DNA from: Pseudeuparius sepicola | Lineage: Eukaryota; Arthropoda; Insecta; Coleoptera; Anthribidae | DNA: 64,000 nucleotides | Reading direction: 5' to 3' | NCBI GenBank assembly: GCA_963920635.1 | Contig: OY987298.1 | Location: 105,901,309-105,965,308, forward strand | In this document: in pieces, positions 36,721 to 47,941 of the stretch | How positions within the stretch are numbered: the first letter of the stretch is position 1 | Layout: each line of letters starts with the position of its first letter | Program-made: the position numbers and the translations under genes | Notes under the pieces: generated by a model | Seen by the model: the letters and a program-made list of their open reading frames with translations, nothing else | The model's database searches: none | Told to the model about the DNA's origin: nothing

Positions 36721-37337
36721 CAGGGTGTCCGGTAATAACTTAAAAAATTTAAAAAAAAAGGGAAAATACGACGAAAAGTTCATATGAATAGGTCCGCAGA
36801 TGTTTGGTTTTCGAGATGTAGGGTGTTGAAATTTAAATTTTATTTTCGATTTTTTTAAGTAACTTTTTGAGACGACAAAATTTTCTTGAAAAAAAAAAGT
36901 TAATTAAGTAAACTGTCAAAAAATAAATGTGCTTGTTTATTTAAATTTTATTTTTAAATTTCTCGAAAACAGTCACCTTTGGCGTTATTCACCAAGTATA
37001 CCTTTAATGCTTAGAAAACGTTTGGGAAGAGGATACATCCACAAAATGGTAGTAAAAGTTTACTGTCAAAAAAGTTAGGGCAAATTAAATTAAATAATGA
37101 TAGCGTATAGCCGAGCGTATAGCCCTCTACGGATTGCACCAAAAATAATACCAAATTATGACTTCCCTTCCCAAAAAAAAAACTCCGGCTACCAAACTTT
37201 GCAAGAAAAAAAAAACAAAATTTCAATTTCAACACCTTGCATCTCGAAAGCCAAACATCTGCAGACCCATGTTCATATGAACTTTTCGTCATATTTTCAA
37301 ATTTTTCAAGTTGGTTCATTTATTTCGGGACACCCTG
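36721..37337. mobile_element. 617-bp foldback nested in the hAT remnant
   Basis: Ends CAGGGTGTCCGGTAATAA and, in reverse complement from the right, CAGGGTGTCCCGAAATAA. The arms pair through GACGAAAAGTTCATATGAA and CATCTCGAAA-type words over about 150 bp or more. It is preceded by TATA (36717-36720) and followed by TATT. Confidence 0.8.
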
Positions 37338-37456
37338 TATTTATTTATTTCATAAAATATGTTTTTGTTCTGTTTTTATTCGTTAAAATTATGGACAGAG
37401 TTTTGTTATTTATAACCGATTGCCTCTCCCAGACGTTAATCCTGGATACGCCACTG

Positions 37457-38092
37457 ATAGGGGCTATGGAGCTACAGCCCTTCCCCAACAACCGATAACG
37501 TCGCAGCTCGAGTTTGGGCAATCTGTCAATTATTTAATTAGACACTTCCAGGGATGTTGGGAATCACGATCACGATACACCCAGTACCTATATCATGTTT
37601 GGGAACAGTAGCTGTCATATATCTCTCCCTACTCCGATCGCTATTGACGTCAATGTTGTCAATTATACGAGGAGACCTCTCATTAAATTTAAATTGCGTA
37701 GAAAGACGGTTCTGATACATTTGGCAACGGTGCGCCCGCCTCGTAGTCCGTTGTCTTTTTTTCAAAGAGCAATAGCGCAACGGGAGTGGATAAAGCCGTC
37801 GCGTGAGAGGTACGGCTAGGAATGTTGTCAGCCGGTTACGCGGAAAAGGAGGGGGTCACTGCGGGGCGCGAGGGGAGCGCAAGGGGCAAGGGGGGCACAT
37901 GGGGCGCGATTGGTCCACTGGAGACGCTCCATCTGGGGCGGACAGTCTTTTCGCCGAACTGAAGCCTTTTGCTTTTTAGTTCCGCGCCATGTCTGATCAG
38001 TCTGTTCCCGCATGATTCGTCCTCTGAACAGGATCTCGCATTCTCGCATTGTGTAGTGTTCTACTGGTAATAAATAAACAAAATTAAAAATA
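37457..38092. other. No gene; G-rich patch
   Basis: 37840-37940 is a purine/G-rich patch (GGGGCGCGAGGGGAGCGCAA). ORFs over this stretch overlap in several frames without a recognised domain. Confidence 0.35.
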
Positions 38093-38248
38093 GTGTGCAG
38101 GACATTTTGAAAGGTAACTTTTGACTCTTTCATTGGCCGAAAAAGTTGAAATAAAAACTCTTGGGAGACAAACTCCAGATTTACAATTATCTCAACCAAA
38201 TAAAAATGCAAGTGGCAATTTTACGCGACACTTTTCTAGAAATATATT
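38093..38248 (+). repeat. Dispersed repeat, copy 2 (pair with 4986-5125)
   Basis: Same orientation as copy 1, with shared AACTTTTGA, AAATAAAAACTCTT and TTACGCGACACTTTTCTAGAAA. Sequence between these words has diverged. Confidence 0.6.
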
Positions 38249-38695
38249 CTAGGTCCTAATAACCTTCGAAGCAGTGGATAAAAATAGATAGATTTTAAAA
38301 AGAATAATAAACTGCATAACATTTTGTGGAAATTTAGCGTTACGAGACCACGACGAAGAAGAAATGTCTCAGTTCTAAACATCGTGGTATTTTTCTAGAA
38401 TTAATCGGTTTTACAGCCGAGCTAAATTTTATTATGAAAGGACATTTAAAAAGTTCCACACTGTCAAAAATGGTGCAACATGAAATTCGGAATAGCTTGC
38501 TGGAAATTTATCCCCAAGAAATTCGAGAGCAAATAAATATTCCGAATCATTGTAAAATGTTAATGATATTTACATATTTACACGATGGAAATGTTTGCGT
38601 TATTAACTTCTTAATTTTCAATTGACAACGAATGTGTTCTCTTTTCTTTCAAAACGTAGCCCCTCCCCCTGTGCATTAACCCACGAGCCGCCACT
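38249..38695 (+). mobile_element. hAT-type 3' end with unassigned ORF
   Basis: The right end TAGCCCCTCCCCCTGTGCATTAACCCACGAGCCGCCACT resembles hAT termini (its core is GCATTAACCCACGAGCCGCC). An inverted partial copy lies at 43628-43713. The 63-codon ORF 38434-38625 directly upstream sits where a transposase C-terminus would be, but I cannot identify it. Confidence 0.45.
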
Positions 38696-38696
38696 A

Positions 38697-39620
38697 ATAG
38701 GTACCAATTAATTTCAACTTTTGTGTTATATATGTTATTATACTCGTATCGTTGACTGACGTATTAATAAAAACTGATCACGGCTGTCATGTTTGACAGT
38801 TCTCTGGCTCACCCTGCGCTTCTCGGAGACAAAATACAATGCAAAATACATTGTTGACCATAGGCGCCATCTACTTTCCAGGACATGAAACTATAGCCGT
38901 GAGAAGTCTTATTAATACGTCAGTCAACGCTCGTATGTTATATGGTTTTTATAAGATATTGTTACGTCAAGAAAATTTACATTTTCATTGTTTTCCATTT
39001 CGATAGTACATTGTAATCTGGGGTGAAAACTATGACAAGCAGCAAGGGTTGTATTAACTTCATCCTTGTGTAAGTAAAAGAGACAATCATCTATGTATCT
39101 TTTATAAAATAAATTAATCCATAGATAACTTGTATTTCTAACTCTTCCGTAACGAAATTTGCAATCGTTGGAGATATAGGAGAACCCATAGCAGTGCCAA
39201 AAATTTGTGTAAAGAAATCATTATTATAGATGAAACGATTCGAATAAAAACACAACCTTCGATAAAATCATCGATTGGAGGTGTTGTGTGAGAGCTTATT
39301 TTATTCCAATGTTTTTTAATGCAATTTATTGCTAGGTCCAAGGGAATGTTAGTAAATAGGGAAGTAATTTTATAGTAGGTATGGTCTTCTTACATATGAA
39401 TTCGTGGAAATGTCAGGAATGTTTTTGGTAATAGTCATTTTTTCCAAGATTATTGGTGCTGATGTTCGAAAAATATTCAGAAAGGTTATAGGTTAGAGAA
39501 TTGTTATTGAAAAAAATAGGGCGTAGGGAATTCCAGTTTTATGTAGTTTTGGTAAATCGTAGATGTATGGTGATTATTTGTTATAACAACTTAATTTATT
39601 TTTGGAATTAAGATCAATAT
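38697..39620 (-). pseudogene. Penelope-like RT pseudogene, split by a MITE
   Basis: On the minus strand, with several frame changes, the order is IYDLPKLHKTGIP (about 39545), SLFTNIPLDLAINCIKKHWN, IFGTAMGSPISPTIANFVTE, then KRYIDDCLFYLHKDEVNTTL (catalytic YIDD), then ENVNFLDVTISYKN. This matches PLE RT motif order. The reading is interrupted at a 7-bp TSD by the MITE 38750-38929 and resumes with KVEINWY. It stops at the hAT end at 38696. At least two frameshifts make it inactive. Confidence 0.8.
38750..38929. mobile_element. 180-bp MITE copy 1, 7-bp TSD CTCGTAT
   Basis: Terminal inverted repeats begin CGTTGACTGACGTATTAATA at both ends. CTCGTAT flanks both sides (38743-38749 and 38930-38936). 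It is nearly identical to 40697-40878. Non-coding. It inserted into PLE coding sequence. Confidence 0.92.
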
Positions 39621-40332
39621 AGCTAATTATTGTTGCAATTAATTAATTTAATTAACTTTGAACTTTGTTAGTGGGATTTGAGTTTTCTTATCAGTGTCAC
39701 TTAGAAGCATTATTACTGGTTTGTGGTGGTCAAGAAACTCGTTCGTGACTTTTATAAAAAAATGTATTGTTTTTCTAAGGTTTTTCTAACACAAGTTTAT
39801 TTTTTTTATTTGTCAGGATATAACAAATGTTGGTGTGTACTTCGTTCTTGTCAATATTATCGACAAAAGAAAGGCCTTTTTTCAACACTATTAAAAGGAA
39901 CATTAAATTTGTTTATATCATGACTTAATCGCCCTATATTTCTGATAAAAGAAAAGTTAAAATAATATCCAGATTATTGTACGTCACCGAATTTTAGTAT
40001 CGACCGAATGCCGATACACATTAAATGTGGGCTAGTATCCACCGTGACTTCCGTGACGGCAGCGCGCCGTAAAAAATAGTTAATGGCGGGACATAATGCG
40101 AAATAAATGAACCCTCCATGACCGACGCGATCCCGTTTCGATTGGTTGGGACGGAGTGTTATTCAGCTTCGGTCATGTTGCGCCATCTTTTCCACGGGAG
40201 CCAAGTTACAGCACCGGGGAATGGTGGCTCGATAGTTTCGTGCACACTAGACTACTTGACTCGCGAGGGCGCCCTTCGATCGTTCAGCCCTCAGACAAAC
40301 AAAGAAGGAGACCAAGCATACCCTATACCAAT
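39621..40332. other. No gene seen
   Basis: Spacer. The short ORFs at 39723-39923, 40118-40462 and 40156-40359 (the last two overlap in different frames) have no domain I recognise. Confidence 0.35.
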
Positions 40333-40339
40333 GTTAAAC

Positions 40340-41299
40340 CTGGACCGACACTATATTAAAGACCCGAGCATGACGTCACATTTCATTATTGTTTGCGGAC
40401 TGGGGTGGCGCTACTCGACGAAAAAAATGGCGACTTATTATAGGTTAAAACAGGGGTTATAGGTATGTCAGTTTCCGACGTTATGAATATCCAATATTTT
40501 AAATATCCAGCTTTATTACCATTTCCGAAATTTTTACGGTCACGAATTCTCCTTGCGTTCAATATTTCGCAGTTTTGTCATATTACCAGAGCTTTTATAG
40601 GTAGATTTGTTTGTGATAACATGAAATTTCCATGCTCGTGAAGAAAATAGTATGCGCAGATCATTATGTGATTTGCAGAAGAATAAACACTATTTTCGTT
40701 GACTGACGTATTAATAAAGACTGCTCACGGCTGTCATGTTTGACAGTTCTCTGGCTCACCGTGCGCTTCCCGGAGACAATAATACAATGCAAAATACATT
40801 GTTGACCATATACCTATATCTACTTTCCAGGACATGAAACTATAGCCGCGAGAAGTCTTATTAATACGTCAGTCAACGCTATTTTCGAATTAAGAGATAA
40901 CCTGTTCAACCAGTTGAAGAAGCTAGAATTCTGGATATTATATTTTGGAAAAGTATTTTGTAACGGATGCAAGAATGAAAATAGAAAATTTTGTTATAGC
41001 CCCAAAGCTAACCAAATATAAGAAGAAACTGAAAAATCTAATGCGTTCTATACTTATTTACACAACAACTAGCCATGGACTTCATTTCAAACCAAAAGGT
41101 ACCAAAATACTCTTGCTTGGATGTTAAATTCGTTGTAACACTCACTTGAATGGTTTTATTTTATAAAAAATTCTGAAAAAATGGTGTTTTTTACTTTAAT
41201 CTACCCCCACCCTGTCGATTTTTTTCGTCGTGTGGCGCCAGTGGCGATTGCTTGAAACAGCGCCATTCACAGATCTTTGATATTATAGTGTTGGTCCAG
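40340..41299. mobile_element. DNA element copy B (relative of 1389-2188), 7-bp TSD GTTAAAC
   Basis: Ends CTGGACCGACACTATATTAA and, reversed, CTGGACCAACACTATAATAT. GTTAAAC lies immediately outside both (40333-40339 and 41300-41306). It aligns with copy A along its length, including CATATTTCATT-like and GTCGTGTGGCGCCAGTGGCG words. It is longer because a 182-bp MITE is nested at 40697-40878. Confidence 0.88.
40697..40878. mobile_element. 182-bp MITE copy 2, 7-bp TSD CTATTTT
   Basis: Same terminal repeats as 38750-38929. CTATTTT flanks both sides (40690-40696 and 40879-40885). Copy A of the host element lacks it at the matching position (near 1747), giving an empty-site comparison. Confidence 0.93.
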
Positions 41300-41306
41300 G
41301 TTAAAC

Positions 41307-42772
41307 TTAAACGGTCAAGAACGATCTACTTGTACCAATATATTGTACTGGATTTTCCAACAATGAAAGTCCAAGCTCGTTGCCTTGGCTTCCACATTTA
41401 TTGTGGCCTTCACAAATTCACTTGGCGGGTATTGTCATTAACCAAGAATTCTCTCCGCTGTCCTGGCTTCACGTTGAAATGTAAATACATCTGTCTGCCA
41501 CTTATGTAGTTGAAAAACGATTCTATATTGATATTGGGCTATTCAAATTCCAGAATTATTATGTTAAACAACCAATAGAGTAAAGTAAAGAACATGTCTT
41601 TGATCACCATGTAAGTACTACTTCTGGGATTTAGGTACGTTCCGCCCACTTCCAAGTAAAAGGTTTTCAAAACGGAAATGGAGGGAATAGGCAAAAATGC
41701 GGGAAATTAATAATATGATATTAAGGCGTATTTGTAAAAAACTGGCGCCAACAACTATGTACAAATTGTACACGATTTATGGATTAGCTATTAGGATGTT
41801 TAAGGATTTCAATTGAATCAAGGATTTTTCTTTGGATGGGATAAGCCGATTTTCATAGGATCACTAAGCAAGACTTGATGCTCCGTGTCCAAATAATGTT
41901 CAACAAGTTATCCTAGTTAGGTATATGATCGAATGCAAATCCAATGGGCGTTATACAGTGGTGTAGTGTGACGTTTAAGACTGAGGGAACTAACTTTCGA
42001 GACAGATTCAGTAGTAATAAAATTAGTAATAACGGCGTTTCCTGGCACTTCTAGGAGGGGGAGGAGGCGGTGGAAAATTATACCTATATGTTACCAAAAT
42101 TTTACTGCAAATATAGACTAAATTTAATCCAAAAAATATTAAATTTTGTTTCAAAATGCGTGCGTGCCGTATTTGCACCGATAAAAGGAAAATGAAGAAG
42201 ACCTTCATCCCCGCAGAAACTTTTTTTACTGGCGTACATGACCCGGATCGTGACACATAGAAATAACATCCAAGATCCGTTTTTAACAAAAGAGTATCTG
42301 GCACCGGGGAATCGGTACCTACCACCTACCTGAAAAGCAGAGCGCGCTTGCACTAGGCTTGCCCCGATCCAATAAAATTTATAATCCTAATATCCGATCA
42401 AATATGACTAAACAAGATATGCCTGGTTTGCACGACATAATAATATACAAGATGTGGTCTACAATAACAAAATACAGAACCCCATTCATTATTTGTAACT
42501 AATATTAGTGCCCCAGGATATATGCGGGTGTAAGTAGGTAGGTATTAACTATTCACTCATTGCTATGAATAGTACAAATATCGACGGAAATTTCTCTTTG
42601 GCGTAAACAGGTCCATTTAATTTTTTTATTTGTTTTTTTTTGCCACAGAACCTGAACCAAACTGACTAAAAGACAACTTTTTTAAGTTGCCAGGAAAATT
42701 CATAATATTATCTTAACAGCAAATTAATGAATAACTTCGACAACTTTGTTTTCTAAGCTTTCGGAGCATATA
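41307..42772. other. No gene seen (1.5 kb)
   Basis: Short ORFs only. A purine-rich GGAGGGGGAGGAGGCGG tract lies near 42054. Confidence 0.35.
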
Positions 42773-43484
42773 CAGAGTGTCTCACTTAAGAGTGAAACAA
42801 CCTTATAACTTCTTTAATTTTTAACCGACCAGAACGAAATTTGTACCAAAGGTAGACGGCATTGTTGCCTACTTATTTCCAAAAAATTAGTTGACTACAA
42901 AAAAAGTCAAAGCCACTTGCGTTGCCACAATCGAAGCTAAAAATCCGAAAGTCATATTAGGCTTTTTTTTCAAAAAATTTACTACAAAAAGTTGTTCAGA
43001 ATCGATCCAGATCCCTAAATCCAAAATTTTGTCAAAATCAATAAATATTAAATAAAAAAAATTAAGTAAAAATTAAAAAAATAAAGAAATTTGTTTTGTA
43101 GCTTTTAATTTTATCTTAAAATGGTTACTTTTTGAAAACAACTTGCCTTTAAAACTTCCATGGCACACATTTCTAAACGCAGAAAATTCTTAAATTGCTA
43201 TTTTTGGATTATTTTTTTTTATTTAATATTTTTTGATTTCGACAAAATCGTTTATTATTCTGAACAACTTCTTGTAGTAAATTTTTTGCAAAAAAATGCC
43301 TAATATGATTTTTGGATTTTTACCCTCGAATGTGGCATCGCAGGTGGCTTTGACTATGGAGTAGGCAACTATTTTTTTGGAAATAAGTAGTCAACAATGC
43401 CATCTACCTTTGGTAAAAATTTCGTTCTGATCGGTTAAAAATTAAAAGTTATAAGGTTGTTTCATTTTTAAGTGAGACACTCAG
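42773..43484. mobile_element. 712-bp foldback element (CAGAGTGTC ends)
   Basis: CAGAGTGTCTCACTTAAGAG faces TTTTTAAGTGAGACACTCAG. The arms pair for about 300 bp through AAGTTATAAGGTTGTTTCA, TTTGGTA(C/A)AAATTTCGTTCTG and AGGCAACAATGCC-like words. TA lies outside both ends. Confidence 0.82.
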
Positions 43485-43887
43485 TATCTACCTCCTTTCT
43501 CAAAGATAATGTCACGTGAAAGTGAAATGACAGAATATAAAGTGTAATGACAACAGAGACAATAGCCTAGCCCCCTGTCTGATATTGTACCCTGTGTTCT
43601 AATTATCTATAATAACGTCTCTTTGAATAACTGCTCGTGGGTTAATGCACAAGGGGGGGATACGTTTTGAAAAGAAAAAGAAGACATCCGTGGTCAATTA
43701 AAAAATAGGTGAGTACCGAGGTGGGTACCTACCTACTTCCGGTATTGCCTTTTTTATTTCTTGTTAACAAGCGCCTACCGGCCCTGCCGGACCATAGGCC
43801 TTCTTATGGCCCCCGCTCCTTTGTAGTAATAGGTACATATACCTATGCTCTCGTCTACAGGACGCAGTTTTCGATATTTCGAGCCGA
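43485..43887. other. No gene; inverted piece of the 38.7-kb hAT end
   Basis: 43628-43713 is an inverted, truncated copy of the hAT end at about 38600-38690 (GCTCGTGGGTTAATGCACAA). The remainder has no feature I can support. Confidence 0.4.
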
Positions 43888-44076
43888 AATTTGGCGTACG
43901 GAGTGCTGGGCTCATAACGCAGAGGTCCGGCGTTCAAAACCACGCTCTGGGACAAACTTTTTTTATATTTTTTTTATTTTTCACTCAAGTATTTTTAAAA
44001 AATATGTAGTGTTAAATATTGTACGGTGGTACGGAACCCTTCGTGTGCGAGTTCGACTTGCACTTGGCCGATTTTT
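43888..44076 (+). mobile_element. tRNA-related SINE
   Basis: The head resembles a tRNA-Met: GTGCTGGGCTCATAAC (CAT anticodon context), CAGAGGTCC, then a B-box-like GCGTTCAAAACC. The tail has TACGGAACCCTTCGTGTGCG and CACTTGGCCGATTTTT, which resembles tails I associate with lepidopteran SINEs (from memory, unverified). The D-arm is damaged, so it is not a functional tRNA. It sits just upstream of the recombinase exon. Confidence 0.5.
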
Positions 44077-44110
44077 AACTTTATACCTACTTACTTGTGT
44101 ATTGTTATAG

Positions 44111-44941
44111 ACAGTTGCAGTATTTGGCATTGCAGGAACATGCCGCAGAGACGAGCTACAGAAATTACCATTAAATGATATTAACGACATGGATTCTGTC
44201 ATAACTGTGAAAATTCTAGATAGTAAAACAAACCTCGATCATTATTATTTTGTTATAAGCGGTAAAATTAGAAGTTTTAATTTTGTTGAAATGTATCGCA
44301 AGTAGGTAGGCATGCCTTCGTTCCCAGTCTACCAGTCACACTAGATTTTTTATAAGATATTATAACGGAAAATGCTCCGTTCAAACTGTTGGTGTAAATA
44401 CTTTTAGTAAAATTCCAACTGATATTGCAAAATACTTAAAGATTGAAAGCCCAATGCAATACACAGGACACTGTTTTCGCAGATCTCCTGCAACATTGCT
44501 TGTGGAATCTGGGGCAGACCTGTTAATATTAGTCATTAAAACGCCATGGAGGATGGAAATCTTCAACTGTAGATATAGCTGAGGGCTACATTGAGAAGTC
44601 AATTTGTAAAAAAAACTGAAATAGCTGCTCAAATTCTGGAAAGTGAACCAGGTACCAGTACCGGAAACTTCACAACAATTCGAAAAAGAGTTTTAAGTGA
44701 AGAACCTCAGACCTTCACAGACAATGAAGAAAACAAAATTCAAAAAATTGCTGGAAATGAAGTTTGTCCATCAGTTACCTCGACTGCGTCTCGAGCTGAA
44801 AACGTCATGCCTCGTGCAACAAATATGCACTTCTGCACTAGTTGCACAAATAACTATTTTTCTAAGTATAATAGAATTGTGTTTTTCGCATTGCAAAAAG
44901 AGAAACTTTTTCAGGGTAGGTATATTAGCTGCCTCAAATGA
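44111..44941 (+). pseudogene. Crypton-type tyrosine recombinase
   Basis: After a splice-acceptor-like TATTGTTATAG the frame reads AVFGIAGTCRRDELQKLPLN. Later frames give RFFIRYYNGKCSVQTVGVNT, KIPTDIAKYLKIE and YTGHCFRRSPATLLVESGAD, then KRHGGWKSSTVDIAEGYIEK. The catalytic set of tyrosine recombinases is visible: R in CRRDEL (44141-44158), H-x-x-R in GHCFR (44466-44480), H in KRHGG (about 44545) and Y in EGYIE (44587-44589). Three frame breaks separate these parts: after MYRK, before KRHGG, and in the A-run near 44607. A Ser/Glu-rich tail follows. It is either a dead Crypton or a decayed domesticated gene. Confidence 0.85.
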
Positions 44942-45068
44942 AGCCCGATTATATCCTTAGTTCTTTAAATAAAAAGACCAGCTTAAAACCAGGATGATGC
45001 AATTTTCTCTGGAGAATCCGAATCTAGTTTCAGAATTTATATACATCGAAAAGTTACGGACAAAATTA

Positions 45069-45541
45069 CAGGGTGTCTATTTAAGAAGGGCCACTCGAGA
45101 AAATCTCGACATGCATTTTTCCGAGAACTTTATTTGAAAAAAAAAATGCTTTATTTATGAGCTAACGTTCCGTAAAAACATATTTAAGATCCATGGCCTA
45201 CTTTCCCCGATATTTTTCAAAATCCCGAAAATCGACGAAATTTCTTCGGCATGTAACTTTTTTGTTTCAAAATTTAAGTGTTAAGAGAGCAAACAACAGT
45301 CGATGGTATTTTTCAAAATTCTGATAAACTAGGTTTAATGCAATTAGTTTTGCCCACAAATGACATTGGGGAAAATTTTTCGGTAACTCTTGAAACAAAA
45401 AAGTTACAAACCGAAGAAATTTCGGCAGTTTTCGGGTTTTTCAAAAATATCTCTGAAAGTAGGCCATGGATCTCAAATGTTACACAAAGTTACCCTATCA
45501 AAAAAGCAATCATTTATTTCAAATAAATTTCTCAGAAAAAT
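45069..45541. mobile_element. Foldback element, right end lost
   Basis: The left terminus CAGGGTGTCTATTTAAGAAG begins an arm that pairs with 45380-45541 (AACTTTTTTGTTTC facing GAAACAAAAAAGTT; GGCCTACTTTC facing GAAAGTAGGCC). The right terminus is missing where the next palindrome begins at about 45533-45541. Confidence 0.7.
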
Positions 45542-46345
45542 AAATTGTAAGATTTATTGGGGAATTTGTTGGACGAAAATTGTTATTTTGTAAAACAGGC
45601 TTCAATAAATAATGGAATATTGTGTATAGGCGCTTGTAAGCCTGCCGTGGTTTCAGCACGGCCACAACTGGGCGCTCCTCAAGTTGGTGGCGCTCCAAGG
45701 TCTGTACTTGTTTTAGTAGATATTAATTACGTATTATTGTATAAGAATTAATATACAAAGTGCATAAAACATCACTTCTTGTTTTTTTTTTCGCATGTTT
45801 TTAATAAGTTATTAATAATGCAAAATCCGTAATTCCTACTAAAGAAATCTACGCCCCAGTAGGCACTTACCACTTCTCAGTGTTTATTATATAAAAATAA
45901 ATAGTAAATAGCGTAAAAACTTTATTTAAAAAGTCACCTTTGTTTTGAGGCTTTGAAGTAGTTAATTCTGCTGTGGAATTATTGTTTTTATTTTTATTTT
46001 TTTATATATATTGGGCACTGTCTAATGCTAAGACACTAACACTAATTAATATTTATATTTTATATAATATGTAAAGTCTAGTCTAGTCTACAAAAACAAG
46101 AAGTGATGTTTTATGCACTTTGTATATTAATTCTTATACAATAATACGTAATTAATATCTACTAAAACAAGTACAGACCTTGGAGCGCCACCAACTTGAG
46201 GAGCGCCCAGTTGTGGCCGTGCTGAAACCACGGCAGGCTTACAAGCGCCTATACACAATATTCCATTATTTATTGAAGCCTGTTTTACAAAATAACAATT
46301 TTCGTCCAACAAATTCCCCAATAAATCTTACAATTTATTTTTCTC
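45533..46345. mobile_element. 813-bp palindrome with near-perfect 254-bp arms
   Basis: Arms 45533-45786 and 46091-46345 appear identical by eye. Both encode the same 64-codon ORF (MGNLLDENCYFVK...), which I take as incidental. Flanks CAGAAAAATAAATTG and the reverse complement of CAATTTATTTTTCTCC agree a little further. The perfection suggests recent origin or gene conversion between arms. Class unknown. Confidence 0.8.
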
Positions 46346-46981
46346 CGAAATTTTTAAACAGTAAGGAGGGAAAACAAATCGGTGCATTTAATTTGTCGCA
46401 TCCACATCCACTTGTTCGTAATCAATGCAAACTGCATGCTAGCCATCAGCGCCGTCTATCTTCCAGCACAAGAAGCTAGGCTGTGAGAAATCTTATAAAT
46501 GCATCAGTCACGGACAGAATCTTTTTCTAAAATAATTGAGGTCTCGCCTTTTCCGTGAAAACAAAAATAAATGTCACCGAACCAATATACTGCTTCCGAC
46601 GCAGACGGGAATTTTATACGGATAAGGAGATAGGTAACTTACAATATTGGGTACCTAGTCTGTGTCAGCTGAATAATAAAGCCTGGAGCTTCCATGGCGA
46701 TGATATCATGTACCCTCTGTATAGAATCTACATATAAAAAACGGTCTTGAGGGCAAAATGTATATCAAGCTTTGCGAAAAGTATGCAGTAGTTACACAGA
46801 ATAATTATAGGTACCTATTTGTGTACTACACAAAAAGGGAAAGATTAAACAAAATTTATGAAGATTGTATATGCTGACATCTTCTCATCAAAAACAATTA
46901 TGATATTCTTGTAGTTTTGGAAAGTACATACATATATATAATATATTAATAAATAGCTAGTTTACGGCTGTGTAGTTTTAC
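46346..46981. other. No gene; fragment of the 180-bp MITE
   Basis: 46445-46512 resembles the right half of the 180-bp MITE (TCTATCTTCCAG, GTGAGAAATCTTATAAATGC, ATCAGTCACGG) with substitutions. The rest is AT-rich without features. Confidence 0.45.
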
Positions 46982-47044
46982 TTAGTAGATAAAATAACGA
47001 GTTTTGCAGCCAGAAAGGTATATATTAACTTCTTTTTATAATAC

Positions 47045-47082
47045 CAAGCTTTCGGTCTACTTCGTGACCTTCATCAAGGCTA
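47045..47082 (-). ncRNA. Hammerhead-like core, PLE 5' inverted arm
   Basis: Inverted copy of the motif at 47942-47980, with a one-base change before CTGATGA (GCCTTGATGA). Confidence 0.4.
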
Positions 47083-47348
47083 GAAATTTTTTTAAATTAT
47101 TAGAAAATATTGAGAAAACGTTGAAATTTTGCTCACAATTATGTTGAAGTTTTACCAATATTAAAACCAGATAGATTTTAGGTTTAAAAGGGCCAGAAAA
47201 AGGTTTTTACATAATTTCGTGTGAAAATTTATACCGTCAGTTTTGTTTGTAATTGTTTTTTTTTGTTAATAAGGTAATTTAGTTTCAAAAAACAAAAGAT
47301 AAATTATTATGCAGTAAAGTTGGATGAACTAGTGAACATGCTTTTATA

Positions 47349-47555
47349 ACAGGTCATCATTTTAAATTTGACAATGTTTCAATATTACATAGAGAAAAAA
47401 ATCTTAATAAAAGGATATTTCTTGAAATGGTTGAAATTAATAATGATAACAAGTCAATAAGTAAAAAAACAGACATCAAAGATTTAAGTTCCATATACTG
47501 TTTTATTTTATCTTTAAATAATTCTAATAACAATACATCTATTAATATTTCATAG
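47349..47555 (+). pseudogene. PLE C-terminal coding fragment
   Basis: The 68-codon frame reads TGHHFKFDNVSILHREKNLN, then KRIFLEMVEINN and DIKDLSSIYCFIL, ending at TAG. This is the pattern that follows GIY-YIG in PLEs: H-x-F-x-F-x-N-x-x-I-L, then E, then K-R-x-x-x-E-x-x-x-I. It matches the corresponding part of the 7370-8077 frame in layout (NLEKNYQKRLIKESIFI). The catalytic part is not present. Confidence 0.75.
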
Positions 47556-47941
47556 TAACTCTTACATCTTATTATAATAATTATTATATAAAAATTTGGA
47601 TTTCCAGAATGTTGTAACATAACCTTATATCACACTAAGGTTATTTCTAGCCTTGTATCACACCAAGTTTTCTGACACTTTTTGATGATAACCTAAAAAA
47701 CATTTTTTCTTATTATAAATTTATCTTTTGTTTTTTGAAACTAAATTACCTTATTAACAAAAAAAAAACAATTACAAACAAAATTGACGGTATAAATTTT
47801 CACAAGAAATTATGTAAAAACCTTTTTCTGGCCCTTTTAAACCTAAAATCTATCTGGTTTTAATATTGGTAAAACGTCAACATAATTGTGAGTAAAATTT
47901 CAACCTTTTCTCAATATTTTCTAATAATTTTAAAAAATTTC

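Larger units (their letters stand above)
36219..37456 (+). mobile_element. hAT element remnant
   Basis: The left end is CAGTGGCGACTAG followed by a G-run/C-run hairpin (GGGGGCAATTGCCCCC). The right end is CTGGATACGCCACTG, so outer inverted repeats of CAGTGGCG are preserved. It retains the C-terminal transposase domain (36491-36682) and is interrupted by a foldback (36721-37337). No 8-bp TSD matches at the two ends (TCTATTTC and ATAGGGGC), so it is either old or a chimera of two hATs. Confidence 0.65.

Noticed and set aside
36219..37456. Claiming a complete hAT copy with TSD
   Set aside because: The flanking 8-mers differ, and only the C-terminal domain is present.
43888..43955. Functional tRNA-Met
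   Set aside because: The D arm and acceptor are damaged, and the tail is that of a SINE.
45557..46321. Two identical 64-codon ORFs on opposite strands
   Set aside because: Identity is explained by the perfect inverted arms. The sequence has no recognised domain.
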